From positions 62,001 through 126,000 of the forward strand of contig JAIYAQ010000024.1 in the NCBI GenBank assembly GCA_027488975.1: a stretch of 64,000 nt of DNA. Reading direction: 5' to 3'. This document shows, in pieces, positions 20,364-29,701 of the stretch. The notes beneath the pieces are model-generated. The model saw nothing but the letters and a program-made list of their open reading frames with translations, had not been told where the DNA came from and did not search any database. The DNA is from Cyanobium sp. E1_MAG_00006 (GTDB lineage: Bacteria > Cyanobacteriota > Cyanobacteriia > PCC-6307 > Cyanobiaceae). The translations under genes were made by a program, and so were the position numbers. Numbering within the stretch: the first letter of the stretch is position 1; every line of letters begins with the position of its first letter.

Positions 20364-21257
20364 TCAAGCGGGCTGGGAACTGAGCACGATCATGCCGCTG
20401 CCGACAAGAGCATCCCGGGCCAGCAACGCCCCGAGCCCGTCGCGCAGCTCGAGATGGTCGTAGCCGAGCTCCTGCGCCCAGGCTTGCCAGAGCTCCGCAT
20501 GGCGCTGCTGATCGGCCCGCTGCAATCGCTTGAACGCCGGCCGCACCTGCAGCTGGAGTGTGCCCCGCTGCGGCTGCCCCTCGGCAGCTCGTAGCAGCCC
20601 ATCCGAACCCGGCCGCTCGAGCAGGTCCACCAGCGGATCCAGCGGCGCCGATTCAGGCTCAGGTTCGAGGACAGGCTCGGAAACAGCGTCAGGGACACGT
20701 TCCGAACCAGGCTGAGCATCAAGCGCGGAGCGCGACTCTGATCGGGGCTGTGGTCGGCGTGTCGCTTCGGATGCGGGCCGGCGCTCACCGGGCCGCTCAA
20801 CCGTCGTGTTCTCCGCTTCGGGTGCAGCGGCACGCTCCGGCTGAGCCACACCCGAGGACTCTGGTTGCCCAGACGGACGCTCTGTGGCAGGCCCGTTGAG
20901 GGCAGACCCGCTAGGGGCAGGACCGTTGGCGGCCGGAGACTCTGAGCGCGCCTCACTTGCCGCCGACGGTGATGGCGCCGGGGCCCACAGCTGCTGAATC
21001 CTGGGCAGGGCCAGGCTGAATCCGGCCGCCAGCACCGCCAGCACCGCCGCCAACAGCAGTGGCCAGAACAGAGGCGCCAGATCCCGGGGCCACCAGCCGG
21101 GGCGGCGCAGATCACCCTCACCATTGCGGCGCCAAAGCTCCTGCAGCCGCAGGCGGCTGTCGGCCGCTACGGCGGACAGGGCCTCCGAAAGGGAGCGCCA
21201 GGGGTTGCGGTAGGGAGCCGGCAGGTTCGAGCCGCCGGCTGGATCATCGCGGCCCAT
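20364..21257 (-). CDS. single-pass membrane protein of unknown function with Pro/Ser/Glu-rich linker
   Basis: A 297-residue protein not recognised from any named family. It has a soluble N-terminus (about 1-62) with PYRNPWRSLSEAL, one strong membrane segment (about 63-88, LFWPLLLAAVLAVLAAGFSL), and a long low-complexity Pro/Ser/Ala/Glu linker (about 95-205). A compact C-terminal domain (about 210-297) holds LQLQVRPAFKRLQ and an ELWQAWAQELGYDHLEL stretch, ending with MIVLSSQPA. The order membrane anchor, flexible linker and distal domain suggests a periplasmic or thylakoid-lumen domain on a tether. It sits 4 bases upstream of murF, so an envelope role is possible but inferred only from position. 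Confidence 0.75.
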   Translation of the reverse strand: MGRDDPAGGSNLPAPYRNPWRSLSEALSAVAADSRLRLQELWRRNGEGDLRRPGWWPRDLAPLFWPLLLAAVLAVLAAGFSLALPRIQQLWAPAPSPSAASEARSESPAANGPAPSGSALNGPATERPSGQPESSGVAQPERAAAPEAENTTVERPGERRPASEATRRPQPRSESRSALDAQPGSERVPDAVSEPVLEPEPESAPLDPLVDLLERPGSDGLLRAAEGQPQRGTLQLQVRPAFKRLQRADQQRHAELWQAWAQELGYDHLELRDGLGALLARDALVGSGMIVLSSQPA

Positions 21258-21320
21258 GGCGGCTCATGGCGGCTCAGGGTGCAGGGTGTACGGCTCAGGG
21301 CAGGGACGGCGAGCCCGGCC

Positions 21321-22886
21321 TCAGCCGCCGTTGCGGCGGCGCAGCAGGGCGAGGGGATTGCGCAGACCGGCTGCCACAGGCTGGGGAGCGGCGGAGCCGT
21401 CCGAGCCAGCACCCTGGGGGCCGCCGGACTCAGAATCCGAACCCTTGCGGCTGGGATCGGCCGCCTGACCCTGGGAGAACTGTTCCACCGCCAGGGCATC
21501 GGGGGTCGGCTCCTTCCAGCCCTTCAACTCCTTGTACATGCGGTCGTACTCGAGGGCCGAGCGATCCCAGCTGTAGTCGGCCCGCATCGCCCGCAGCTGC
21601 AGCTCGTGCCAGCTGTCGGCATGGCGATAGGCCTCCCAGGAGCGCACGATCGAGGTATAAAAGTCGAGCGGGTCGTAGCGGTCGAAGCAGAAGCCCGTAC
21701 CGCTGTGGTGGGCGGGATCATGCGGAGGCACCGTGTCCACCAGACCGCCGACGCGACGCACCACTGGAATCGATCCGTAGCGCATGGCCAGCAGCTGGCT
21801 GATGCCACAGGGCTCGAAGCGACTTGGCATCAGGAAGGCATCGCTGCCGGCGTAGATCAGGCGCGAGAGGGCATCGTCGTAGGTGAGGAACACGGCGAAG
21901 CGGCCGGGATGGCGGGCCGCCATCTGCCACAGGCCCGATTCCAGGTGGCGATCACCGGTGCCCAGCACCACGATCTGACTGTCGGAGTAGGCCAGCACAC
22001 GGTCGGCAACCTGCAGCAGCAGATCCAGTCCCTTCTGATCCACCAGACGGCTCACCACACCCATTAGGTAGCTGCCTGGGTTCACCTGAAGCCCCATGCG
22101 CTCCTGCAGCACCTGCTTGCAGATCGCCTTGCCCGCGAGATCCTCAGGCGAGAAGTTGGCGGGCAGGGTGGTGTCGGTGGCGGGGTTCCAGGCGTCCTGA
22201 TCGATGCCGTTGAGGATGCCGCGCAGCTTGCCGCTGATGTAATTCAGCAGGCCATCCAGCTTCTCGCCGTACTCGGAGGTGCGGATCTCCTCGGCGTAGG
22301 TGGGCGACACGGCGTTGACACCGTCGGCGTAGAGCAACGCCGACGCCATGGTGTGGTCGCCCTGCATGTACCAGGGGCACCAGGTCATCCGGTCGAGCTT
22401 CCAGCGCCAGGGGCCCTGGTACTGGAGGTTATGGATGGTGAAGACCGTGCTGATCTCCGGGTCCTGGTGCATCCACACCGGAATCATGCCGGTGTGCCAG
22501 TCATGGCAGTGCAGGATTTCCGGCTTCCAGTGGTTCCAGGCGAATTCCGCCACGGCGCTGGCGAAGAAGGTGAAGCGCCAGTCCTCGTCCTCGCCGCCGT
22601 AGATGCGCTCAGGATCGAACACCGGATGGCCAACCAGGTAGAGCGGCAGGCCGTTGCCGGGATGGCGCGTCTCGTAGACAGCGAAATCGGTGCCCATGGT
22701 GTGGGCGCGCCAGACGGGATCGGCAGGGATCGCCAGAAGGCTCCAGAACCGGCCATAGCCCGGCATGATCAGGCGCACGTCGTGGCCGAGGGTCTGCAGG
22801 GCCGGCGGCAGCGAGCCCACCACATCGCCCATGCCCCCCACCTTCACCATCGGGGCACATTCGGCTGCGGCAAACAGCACCCGCAT
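21321..22886 (-). CDS. glgA: glycogen synthase (ADP-glucose)
   Basis: A 521-residue GT5 glycosyltransferase that elongates alpha-1,4-glucan from ADP-glucose. The N-terminal ADP-glucose loop is [15 protein letters not shown] (the usual form is KxGGL). The second Rossmann domain has [16 protein letters not shown] and [34 protein letters not shown] tail of about 40 residues after residue 480 is Gly/Ser/Pro-rich and not part of the catalytic fold. With glgB at 57.7 kb, the window covers two of the main glycogen synthesis steps. It lies 39 bases downstream of the L,D-transpeptidase gene. Confidence 0.96.
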   Translation of the reverse strand: MRVLFAAAECAPMVKVGGMGDVVGSLPPALQTLGHDVRLIMPGYGRFWSLLAIPADPVWRAHTMGTDFAVYETRHPGNGLPLYLVGHPVFDPERIYGGEDEDWRFTFFASAVAEFAWNHWKPEILHCHDWHTGMIPVWMHQDPEISTVFTIHNLQYQGPWRWKLDRMTWCPWYMQGDHTMASALLYADGVNAVSPTYAEEIRTSEYGEKLDGLLNYISGKLRGILNGIDQDAWNPATDTTLPANFSPEDLAGKAICKQVLQERMGLQVNPGSYLMGVVSRLVDQKGLDLLLQVADRVLAYSDSQIVVLGTGDRHLESGLWQMAARHPGRFAVFLTYDDALSRLIYAGSDAFLMPSRFEPCGISQLLAMRYGSIPVVRRVGGLVDTVPPHDPAHHSGTGFCFDRYDPLDFYTSIVRSWEAYRHADSWHELQLRAMRADYSWDRSALEYDRMYKELKGWKEPTPDALAVEQFSQGQAADPSRKGSDSESGGPQGAGSDGSAAPQPVAAGLRNPLALLRRRNGG

Positions 22887-22925
22887 GGAGATCCAGCTGA
22901 AGTGGGCGCAACTCTACGGGTGGTG

Positions 22926-23528
22926 TCAGGGCAGAACCGTCACCGGTGTGCCCACCTGCACCAGCTCGAACAGCTCCTGCACGTTCTCTTCATAGAGGCG
23001 GACGCAGCCATGGGAGATGGCGCGGCCCACGGTCCAGCGGTGGGGCGTGCCATGGAAACCCGCCACGGTGCAGCCGCTGATCTCGAGGTGCCGCTCACCA
23101 TCCCAGCCGCGGCGCCCGCGGCAATCGCGATGGAAACCGATCCAACGGCTGCCGAGGGGATTGGCCGCCCCCGGACCCACGGCCTTGCCATTGCCCGGAT
23201 GCTCCCAGACGGGGTTCGCCACCTTCTCCAGCACCTGATAGCGCCCCACCGGCGTCTCCCAGCCCACGGTGCCGACGGCGGCGGGGAAGCGGCGCCTCAG
23301 CTCGCCGTTCTCCAGCACCATCAGCTGCCGGCGGCGGCGATCGAGCACCAGCTGCAGACCGGGCTCTAGGAGCAGATCAGCCGGCACCCCCGCCATCGCC
23401 ACCGCATCACTGATCCGTGGAGCCAGCGGCGGGATCGGGTCGGGCGCCCTGGCCAAGGCCGGCTCAGCCCCGAAGAGCAGGCTGAAGGTGGCGCAGGTGG
23501 CCAGCAGGGGAGTCCAGGGACGCCGCAC
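22926..23528 (-). CDS. L,D-transpeptidase (YkuD family), secreted
   Basis: A protein of about 200 residues with a signal-like start (PWTPLLATCATFSLLFGAEPALARA) and a C-terminal YkuD catalytic domain carrying HGTPHRWTVGRAISHGCVRLYEENVQEL; the Cys in SHGCVRL is the nucleophile. The family makes 3,3 cross-links in peptidoglycan or attaches proteins to it, acting in the periplasm. The frame is open to 23696, but the upstream part overlaps menB and precedes the signal segment, so GTG 23528 is proposed. The gene follows menB on the same strand. Confidence 0.9.
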   Translation of the reverse strand: MRRPWTPLLATCATFSLLFGAEPALARAPDPIPPLAPRISDAVAMAGVPADLLLEPGLQLVLDRRRRQLMVLENGELRRRFPAAVGTVGWETPVGRYQVLEKVANPVWEHPGNGKAVGPGAANPLGSRWIGFHRDCRGRRGWDGERHLEISGCTVAGFHGTPHRWTVGRAISHGCVRLYEENVQELFELVQVGTPVTVLP

Positions 23529-23559
23529 GACCGGAATCGATGCTCTGCACCAGCAATAG

Positions 23560-24420
23560 CTAAGGCAGCCAGGGAGTGGTTGAAAAATCAGGATCCCGTT
23601 TCTCCAGGAAGGCATTGCGCCCCTCCTGACCCTCCTCCGTTCTGTAGAAGAGGTGGGTGGCCTGACCCGCCAGCTCCTGCAAGCCCGCCATCCCATCGGT
23701 TTCAGCGTTGAAGGCGGCCTTGAGGCAACGGATCGCCGTGGGGCTGTGGCTCAGCACCTCACGGGCCCAGCGCACTCCTTCCGCCTCGAGCTGCTCGAGT
23801 GGCACCACTGCATTCACCAGCCCCATGGCCAGGGCCTCATCGGCGCCGTAGCGACGGCATAGGAACCAGATCTCGCGGGCCTTGCGCTGGCCCACCAGCC
23901 GGGCCAGATAGCTGGCGCCGAAGCCGCCATCAAAGCTGCCAACGCGCGGACCGGTCTGGCCGAACACAGCGTTGTCGGCCGCCAGGCTGAGATCGCACAG
24001 CAGGTGCAGCACCTGGCCGCCGCCGATGGCATAGCCGGCCACCAGGGCGATCACAACCTTGGGAAGGCTGCGGATCAGCCGCTGCAGATCGAGAACGTTG
24101 AGGCGGGGCAGGCCGTCGTCACCGACGTAACCGCCATCACCGCGCACGCTCTGATCGCCACCGGAGCAGAAGGCCCAGCCCCCATCGGCAGCAGGACCCA
24201 CACCGCTGAACAGCACCACGCCGATGCGGGGGTTGTCGCGCACGCGCGAGAAGGCATCGAACAGCTCCATCACCGTCTTGGGCCGGAAGGCGTTGCGCTT
24301 CTCGGGCCGGTTGATGCGGATACGGGCGATGCCCTCCTCGCTGAGGTCGAAGAGCACGTCCTCGTAGGCGCCCTGCGGGATCCAGACCACGGTGTGCTCG
24401 GGCGTGGCGGGCGCGGGCAT
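23560..24420 (-). CDS. menB: 1,4-dihydroxy-2-naphthoyl-CoA synthase
   Basis: A 286-residue crotonase-fold enzyme that closes the naphthoquinone ring in phylloquinone (photosystem I A1 cofactor) synthesis. Conserved regions are [37 protein letters not shown], the oxyanion region [51 protein letters not shown] and the [27 protein letters not shown] stretch. The chosen ATG overlaps the menD stop by one base (TGATG), so menD and menB are coupled. The longer frame upstream is an extension into menD. Confidence 0.97.
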   Translation of the reverse strand: MPAPATPEHTVVWIPQGAYEDVLFDLSEEGIARIRINRPEKRNAFRPKTVMELFDAFSRVRDNPRIGVVLFSGVGPAADGGWAFCSGGDQSVRGDGGYVGDDGLPRLNVLDLQRLIRSLPKVVIALVAGYAIGGGQVLHLLCDLSLAADNAVFGQTGPRVGSFDGGFGASYLARLVGQRKAREIWFLCRRYGADEALAMGLVNAVVPLEQLEAEGVRWAREVLSHSPTAIRCLKAAFNAETDGMAGLQELAGQATHLFYRTEEGQEGRNAFLEKRDPDFSTTPWLP

Positions 24421-26279
24421 CAGGGGAGGGCACTCAGCGGCGCCATTCTGCGGCGCAGCTCGCGGCGCCACGCCGCATCGGCGCGGCGGTCGCTGCGCAG
24501 CTCCAGCAGGGCGAGGGGCTGCTGCAGACCCCACGCGAGTGCCGGGCCGAGGGCGGCCAGATCCCGCACACGGCGGGAGGGCACGCCATAGCCCGCCGCC
24601 AGGGCGGGGTGGTCGATCACCTGGGGCATGGCGAACAGGCGCTCGAAATCCAGCGGTTCCGGCTCACCCGCCACCCGGATCGGCAGCTGCTCAAAGATGC
24701 CGCCACCGCCGTTGTCGACCACCAGGACGCACAGGTGAGCGCCATGGGCCTGCAGCTGCTGGCGCCAGAGCCAGCCGTTGGCGTCGTGCAGCAGAGCCAG
24801 ATCACCCGTGAGTAACACCAGCCGGCCGGCGCTGATGGCCAGGCCGGCCGCCAGCGAGAGGGTGCCATCGATGCCCGAGGCACCGCGAAAACCGAACACC
24901 GGCCGCTGCGGCGCATCGGCGGCCGCGAAGCTCTCCCAGTCGCGCACGGGGCTGCTGCTGGCCAGCATCAGCGGCAAGCCAGCCGGCAAGGCCAGGCTCA
25001 GTGCACGGGCGATGGCGGGCTCTTGCAGGAGCTCTTGCAAGGGGTCTGGAGGCGAAGCTCCATCGTCAACGCCATCGTGATCGCCATCTACGGCGTCAGC
25101 GGCGGGGAGCAGCTCCCGATCGAGCTGGCTCTGAACCTGGCGATCCAGCTGCATCCAGCGTTGGGCCAGGGAGAGGCTGGCGGAGCTGGGCAGGCCCGCC
25201 AGCCGCTGGGGCGGCAGCGCCGCCAGCCAGGCCAGCAGGCCGGCGGGCCAGCGGGCGCCGACAGGCACACCCGCATCGAGACGGCGTGGATCGTTCTGGC
25301 TGATCAGCAGCGACGGACCGCTGGCGCTGGCGAGCCATTGCTGCAGGCGGCGGCTGGAGGGCATCGGCCCCAGCCGCAGCAGCTGTGTGGCCGGCGGCAG
25401 AGCGTGGCCCTCGGCCAGCAGGAGGTCGTAGCTGTGGATCAGATCCAGGCCCGGCCAGCCGCGCAGGCCCGATAGGCCATCGGCCAGCACCGGCCAGCCG
25501 CTGCGCCGCTGCCAGCGGATCAGCGCCTCGGCGTGGGGGGCAAGGTCCGCCGTGGTCCCGCGCCAGGGACCGGCCACCACCACGCCGGGCTGGTCGGGAT
25601 CGAGGGGATCGGGCGCAGCAGCAGTAGGCGCCGGGGCCGGCAGGGCGACAGCAGGCGGGCAGATGGGCGCGGCCATCGCCAGAGCGCCAACCGCCGCCAG
25701 CGCCGACGCATCGACATGCAGCAGCTCCTCGATCGGCAGGTTGCAATGCACCGGCCCGTGCGGTGCCCCCAGGCAGGCAGTCCAGGCTTCGCTGGCCATC
25801 CGCCGCAGCGCAGCAGGTTCCATGGCTCCCAGCCCAGCCGGATCCCCCTCGCAGAACAATCGGCAGCAGGGGGCCAGGAAGGCTTCCTGGTTCACGGTCT
25901 GGTTGGCGCCGCAGTGCTTGAGCCGCGCTGGCCGATCGGCCGTGAGCAGCAACAGCGGCACGGCGCCGCTGTCGGCCTCCACCACAGCTGGCAGCAGGTT
26001 GGCCACAGCCGTGCCGGAGGTGGTCACCAGCGCAGTGGGGCGACCGTCGCCACGCCCCAGCCCCACCGCCAGGAAGGCCGCTGAACGTTCATCCACGGCG
26101 GTGTACAGATCCAGGCCCTGCTGGCCCAGCACGCCGGCCGCAACAGCCAGGGGTGCGGAGCGGCTGCCGGGGCAGAGCACCAGCCGGCGCAGGCCGAGGG
26201 CCTGCAGGCTCCGCAGCAGGGTGAGGGCCGCCCGCAGGTTGGCCTCAGCGCTGCAGCCGGCGGCGGGGGAAGGGGGCAC
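24420..26279 (-). CDS. menD: 2-succinyl-5-enolpyruvyl-6-hydroxy-3-cyclohexene-1-carboxylate synthase
   Basis: A thiamine-diphosphate enzyme of about 619 residues that condenses 2-oxoglutarate with isochorismate in phylloquinone synthesis. The N-terminal domain has [18 protein letters not shown] and [13 protein letters not shown] (the ThDP-activating Glu). The C-terminal domain has [16 protein letters not shown] and [15 protein letters not shown] with [16 protein letters not shown]. The frame is open to 27188, but that extension is antisense to lepB and the DUF760 gene, so GTG 26279 is proposed; no ATG is available nearby. It is divergent from lepB and upstream of menB. Confidence 0.95.
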   Translation of the reverse strand: MPPSPAAGCSAEANLRAALTLLRSLQALGLRRLVLCPGSRSAPLAVAAGVLGQQGLDLYTAVDERSAAFLAVGLGRGDGRPTALVTTSGTAVANLLPAVVEADSGAVPLLLLTADRPARLKHCGANQTVNQEAFLAPCCRLFCEGDPAGLGAMEPAALRRMASEAWTACLGAPHGPVHCNLPIEELLHVDASALAAVGALAMAAPICPPAVALPAPAPTAAAPDPLDPDQPGVVVAGPWRGTTADLAPHAEALIRWQRRSGWPVLADGLSGLRGWPGLDLIHSYDLLLAEGHALPPATQLLRLGPMPSSRRLQQWLASASGPSLLISQNDPRRLDAGVPVGARWPAGLLAWLAALPPQRLAGLPSSASLSLAQRWMQLDRQVQSQLDRELLPAADAVDGDHDGVDDGASPPDPLQELLQEPAIARALSLALPAGLPLMLASSSPVRDWESFAAADAPQRPVFGFRGASGIDGTLSLAAGLAISAGRLVLLTGDLALLHDANGWLWRQQLQAHGAHLCVLVVDNGGGGIFEQLPIRVAGEPEPLDFERLFAMPQVIDHPALAAGYGVPSRRVRDLAALGPALAWGLQQPLALLELRSDRRADAAWRRELRRRMAPLSALP

Positions 26280-26312
26280 CGGGACGGGCGGGTGGTTCAG
26301 GATGCAGCGATC

Positions 26313-26942
26313 ATGCTGACCGGTCCGCGGCCCATGGGCGCTGCCCCCGAGACCCAACCCGAAGGAGCGCCGCGGGCGGGTCTCCTGCAGGGCTGGCGCT
26401 CCCTGTTGCTGTGGCTGGTGCTGGCGCTGCTGCTGCGCTGGGCGGTGATCGAGCCGCGCTGGATTCCCTCCGGCTCGATGCTGCCCACCCTGCAGCTGCA
26501 GGACCGGATCCTCGTGGAGAAGCTGCGGCCGAAGCTGAACCAACCCCTGCCCAGGGGCAGCATCGTGGTGTTTCATGCGCCGCCGGCCCTGGTGCAGGCG
26601 GGGTACGACCCCAAGGCTGCTCTGATCAAGCGGGTAATCGGCCGCCCCGGCGATGTGATCGCCGTGCAGGGGGGTGAGCTCTTCCGCAACGGTGAGCCGC
26701 TGCGCGAACCGTGGCGGCCGGAGCCGATCGACTACCGCTTCGGGCCGGTCACGGTGCCGGAGGGCCACCTGCTGGTGCTGGGGGACAACCGCAACGCCAG
26801 CCTCGATTCCCACCTCTGGGGCCCACTGCCCCAGGCCGAGGTGATCGGCACCGCCGTGCTGCGCTACTGGCCGCCCCAGCGCATCGGCACGATTCGGTTC
26901 CCCGACCCCCACGGGCTCGTTCACGACGAACAGCTGGGGTAG
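26313..26942 (+). CDS. lepB: signal peptidase I
   Basis: A protease of about 209 residues, anchored by one N-terminal membrane segment (LLLWLVLALLLRWAVI), that removes signal peptides from exported and thylakoid-lumen proteins. The catalytic Ser is in IPSGSMLPTL, the general-base Lys in ALIKRVIGRPGD, and the conserved box E is LVLGDNRNASLDSHLWG. Three starts are possible: GTG 26292, ATG 26313 and ATG 26334. An AGGA at 26299-26302 at suitable spacing favours 26313. Confidence 0.94.
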   Translation: MLTGPRPMGAAPETQPEGAPRAGLLQGWRSLLLWLVLALLLRWAVIEPRWIPSGSMLPTLQLQDRILVEKLRPKLNQPLPRGSIVVFHAPPALVQAGYDPKAALIKRVIGRPGDVIAVQGGELFRNGEPLREPWRPEPIDYRFGPVTVPEGHLLVLGDNRNASLDSHLWGPLPQAEVIGTAVLRYWPPQRIGTIRFPDPHGLVHDEQLG

Positions 26943-26972
26943 GGTGCAGCCGTGACGTGGAGCACACCGGAG

Positions 26973-27320
26973 ATGTTCAACCCGGAGTTCCTGACGAGTG
27001 ACAGCGAGGCGAGTAGCAGCAACTCGCTGATCCAGTACCTGCAGGAACAGTCCCCCGACGTGCTGCAGCGCGTGGCTCGCTCCGCCAGCGGCGACATTCA
27101 GGACATCATTCGCCACAACGTGCAGGGCCTGCTGGGCATGCTTCCGGGCGAGCATTTCGACGTGAAGATCACCGCCAGCCGCGACCATCTCGCCGGCCTG
27201 ATGGCCTCAGCCATGATGACGGGCTACTTCCTGCGCCAGATGGAGCAGCGCATGGAACTGGAGGCCAGCCTGTTCGCCGATGCCGGCCACGATGCCGATC
27301 CAGGCGAACTGAAGCTCTGA
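26973..27320 (+). CDS. DUF760 family protein
   Basis: A protein of about 115 residues of the DUF760 family found in cyanobacteria and plastids. It shows the conserved core LIQYLQEQSPDVLQRVARSASGDIQDIIRHNVQGLLGMLPGEHFDVKITASRDHLAGLMASAMMTGYFLRQMEQRMELE, read here as mostly helical and soluble. No biochemical role is established. A GTG at 26952 is an alternative start; ATG 26973 (MFNPEFLTS) was preferred. It lies 30 bases after lepB and may share its transcript. Confidence 0.85.
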   Translation: MFNPEFLTSDSEASSSNSLIQYLQEQSPDVLQRVARSASGDIQDIIRHNVQGLLGMLPGEHFDVKITASRDHLAGLMASAMMTGYFLRQMEQRMELEASLFADAGHDADPGELKL

Positions 27321-27357
27321 AGCTCCAGCAGGACCGGCCGGACCAGCCGAAGCCTGC

Positions 27358-28539
27358 TCAGAGTGCAGGCCTGTCGGGCACCACACCGGCCCGCAGCAAC
27401 AGCCGATCCAGGCGCGCCAGGTAGGCCCAGTTGCCACCATCGGTGGCCCAGGGGCGCGCTTCGATCGCATCGGCCAGTTGTGCCATCCCTTCTGCCGACG
27501 CGGGTACCGGTGCGTCGTAGTGGGCCGGCACCACCCAGCGCAGCTCAGAGGCGCCTGGGCCGCTGGCGAGCTGGCGCAACCAGCGCAGCAGCACGGCACG
27601 GGCCCGCGGAAACACCAGCCGCTCGAGCACCGGGGCCACCTGCAGCCGGCCCGGCTGACTGCCGATCAGGCGGTCGAACGCCTGCTCCGAACTGCCGCTC
27701 CAGTGGAAGGGATAGAGGCCGAAGTAGCTGCGCGCATTGCGACAGCCGGGGCCGAAGGCCTGATCCAGGAGCTGGCGCAGCGAGGGCACCTGAAGGGCCT
27801 CTGGGCGCAGAAACGACGCGAACAGAGCCAGGCGCTGCCAGCCGCGGCGCCGCTGCTCGGGGGTGTCCTGCAGGGGCTGATCGCCGCGCTCGCGAGCGTG
27901 GAAAAGCAAGGGCGTCGGATCGGCCTCAAACAGCTCGGGGGGGTCACTGCTGATCGCCACCAGGGCATCGGTGATCAGCAGAGCACCGCTGGCCCGGTGC
28001 AGGCAGCTGAATTCCTGGAAGCGACCCAGGCCGAGGTCAAGCGGCCCAAGCGAGAGCCACACCAGCTCATCGTCATGGGGGAAGCCCTGCTCGCCGAGCA
28101 CACGGGTGCGGCCGGCAGGGAAGCCCAGCCAGGCGGGCGGCAGGGTGAGCGGGAAACTCCACTGCCCCGGTGTGACCCACACCTGCGCCTCGGGGAAGGC
28201 CCGGGCCATGGCCGGCACCGGCAGCTTGTGCTCAAGGCCCGAGGCGGTGGGCAGCACGATCGATCGCACGGGGCCATGCTGCTGCTCGAGATCACGCAGA
28301 GCACGCAGCACCTCCCCGGTCGGGGCTACCGGGGCGTAGAGCAGGAGGCCGTCGCGCAGACGCGCCACCGTCATTCGGATCGGCACGGCCACATAGAAGA
28401 TGCCCTGCAGCTGCTCAAAGCTCCATAGCTGGCCAGGGATCAGCTCCCGCACCAGGGTGCGGCGGCGCCCATAGGGGTAGAGCGGCAGCAGCGGCCACCA
28501 GGGCCAACGCTGATCGGCGGCGTTGTCAGCCTGTGCCAT
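27358..28539 (-). CDS. DUF4336 domain protein
   Basis: A protein of about 393 residues, cytoplasmic by appearance. The DUF4336 signature region is RMTVARLRDGLLLYAPVAPTGEVLRALRDLEQQHGPVRSIVLPTASGLEHKLPVPAMARAFPEAQVWVTPGQWSFP, which resembles a degenerate metallo-beta-lactamase-like fold with few metal ligands. Function is unknown. It is conserved in cyanobacteria and algae. GTG 28569 is an alternative start 10 codons upstream. It follows the frp gene on the same strand after a gap of about 95 bases, so co-transcription with the OCP operon is possible but not shown. Confidence 0.8.
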   Translation of the reverse strand: MAQADNAADQRWPWWPLLPLYPYGRRRTLVRELIPGQLWSFEQLQGIFYVAVPIRMTVARLRDGLLLYAPVAPTGEVLRALRDLEQQHGPVRSIVLPTASGLEHKLPVPAMARAFPEAQVWVTPGQWSFPLTLPPAWLGFPAGRTRVLGEQGFPHDDELVWLSLGPLDLGLGRFQEFSCLHRASGALLITDALVAISSDPPELFEADPTPLLFHARERGDQPLQDTPEQRRRGWQRLALFASFLRPEALQVPSLRQLLDQAFGPGCRNARSYFGLYPFHWSGSSEQAFDRLIGSQPGRLQVAPVLERLVFPRARAVLLRWLRQLASGPGASELRWVVPAHYDAPVPASAEGMAQLADAIEARPWATDGGNWAYLARLDRLLLRAGVVPDRPAL

Positions 28540-28635
28540 CGCAGCGTCGCGAGTCACCTCAGCCGGCACAGATCAATGAAACGGATCATCGGAGTCGATC
28601 ATCTTGCTGCAGGGGATCCTGCCGCCGTTGACCGC

Positions 28636-28962
28636 TCAGAAGCGGGCCATGGCGCTCACCTTGCCGAGCTTGTCGGCGTCGAGTCCCTGCAGCTCATCGA
28701 GCTGGAGAAGGCCCTCCTTCACCAGGCTGGCGAACACGAACAGGATGCCATCAAGACGGAAATCAAAACGACCTTCGATCACGTGGCGCTGGATGCTGAG
28801 GAAGTCATGCAGCTGCCAGAGCGCATCCACCGTCTGCAGGGTGTCCACCTGACGTCGCACGGCCTCGATCAGGGCGACGGTGGAACGGCCGTACGCCAGC
28901 TCAAAGGCGTCACGGGCCACCGCCTGTTCCTGATCCGTCCAGCCTGCGAGTTCTGTCTCCAT
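28636..28962 (-). CDS. frp: fluorescence recovery protein
   Basis: A 108-residue helical protein that binds activated (red) orange carotenoid protein, speeds its return to the inactive orange form and detaches it from phycobilisomes. The family core W-x2-LHDFLS-x2-RH is present, with Trp49, His52, Asp53 and Arg59 matching the active-site residues known as W50, H53, D54 and R60 in Synechocystis FRP. The C-terminus DKLGKVSAMAR also matches. The open frame starts further upstream, but ATG 28962 gives the family length. It is third in the ocp-crtW-frp operon, 10 bases after the crtW stop. Confidence 0.93.
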   Translation of the reverse strand: METELAGWTDQEQAVARDAFELAYGRSTVALIEAVRRQVDTLQTVDALWQLHDFLSIQRHVIEGRFDFRLDGILFVFASLVKEGLLQLDELQGLDADKLGKVSAMARF

Positions 28963-28972
28963 GTCGCGGACG

Positions 28973-29701
28973 CTACTGCGCAGAAACGGATGGCGCGAGG
29001 GAGGAGGCAGCCCCTTCTCGGCGACGGCGGGGCAGTTCATGCCAGGCGAGCTGCGGGTCCTGGTGATGCTCCAGGTGGTAGCCGAAGTGATAACAGGCCA
29101 GCAACGACAGCCATTCGGGCAATCCGAGGCTGTCGGTGTGCTGAGCCCGATCACTGGAGCGGCGATGGGGCAAGTAAGTTCCCACGACAAACAGCTGCAG
29201 GGAGCTGAGCATCAAGGGCAACGTGCAGAACAGCAGCACCGATTGCACGGAGGTGCACCAGGCAAGCAGCCCCCAGGCCGCCAGCAGCAGGGACATCTGC
29301 CTGGGATTCAGGTAGCGGGCCATGAAGCGCTGATACCAGGCCACAATCGAGGCTTGGCCTGGGCCATGGAAATCGGGATCCAGGGCGGTACCGGGTGCTC
29401 GGTGATGGCGCTGGTGCTGACGCAGGCAGCGATCAAAGGGCAGAGCCGCGTAGAGAGCCAGCACCAGGCCACCGATGCGGTCGTTGAACCGGGGTGCTGC
29501 GGGCAGCAGCACCCGATGCATGGCGTCATGGCCGACGATGAACAGCCCCGTCTGCAGCTGGCTGCGCAGCAGCACAGCCAACAGCAGCGACGGCGGCGAC
29601 CAGCGGCCCCAGTCGGCGCGAAGGACCAGAAGCAGGCTGAGCAGCCAACCGCCCAGGATGAGGGCCGCGAGCAGCAGCCCCCGACGGGTGGCTGGCCTCA
29701 A
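28973..29701 (-). CDS. crtW: beta-carotene ketolase
   Basis: A 242-residue integral membrane di-iron enzyme that adds 4-keto groups to beta-carotene, giving echinenone or canthaxanthin, the chromophores OCP needs. The histidine clusters are visible: GHDAMHR (about 60), HQRHHR (about 97) and FGYHLEHH (about 210), with hydrophobic segments between them. It starts with TTG overlapping the ocp stop as TTGA, so its translation is probably coupled to ocp and kept lower by the weak start. Placement directly after ocp and before frp supports the ketolase assignment over a generic fatty-acid desaturase. Confidence 0.93.
   Translation of the reverse strand: MRPATRRGLLLAALILGGWLLSLLLVLRADWGRWSPPSLLLAVLLRSQLQTGLFIVGHDAMHRVLLPAAPRFNDRIGGLVLALYAALPFDRCLRQHQRHHRAPGTALDPDFHGPGQASIVAWYQRFMARYLNPRQMSLLLAAWGLLAWCTSVQSVLLFCTLPLMLSSLQLFVVGTYLPHRRSSDRAQHTDSLGLPEWLSLLACYHFGYHLEHHQDPQLAWHELPRRRREGAASSLAPSVSAQ

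Noticed and set aside
24420-27188. A 922-codon frame as a fused menD protein
   Set aside because: The extra N-terminal part is antisense to lepB and the DUF760 gene and has no domain; menD homology begins near 26250.
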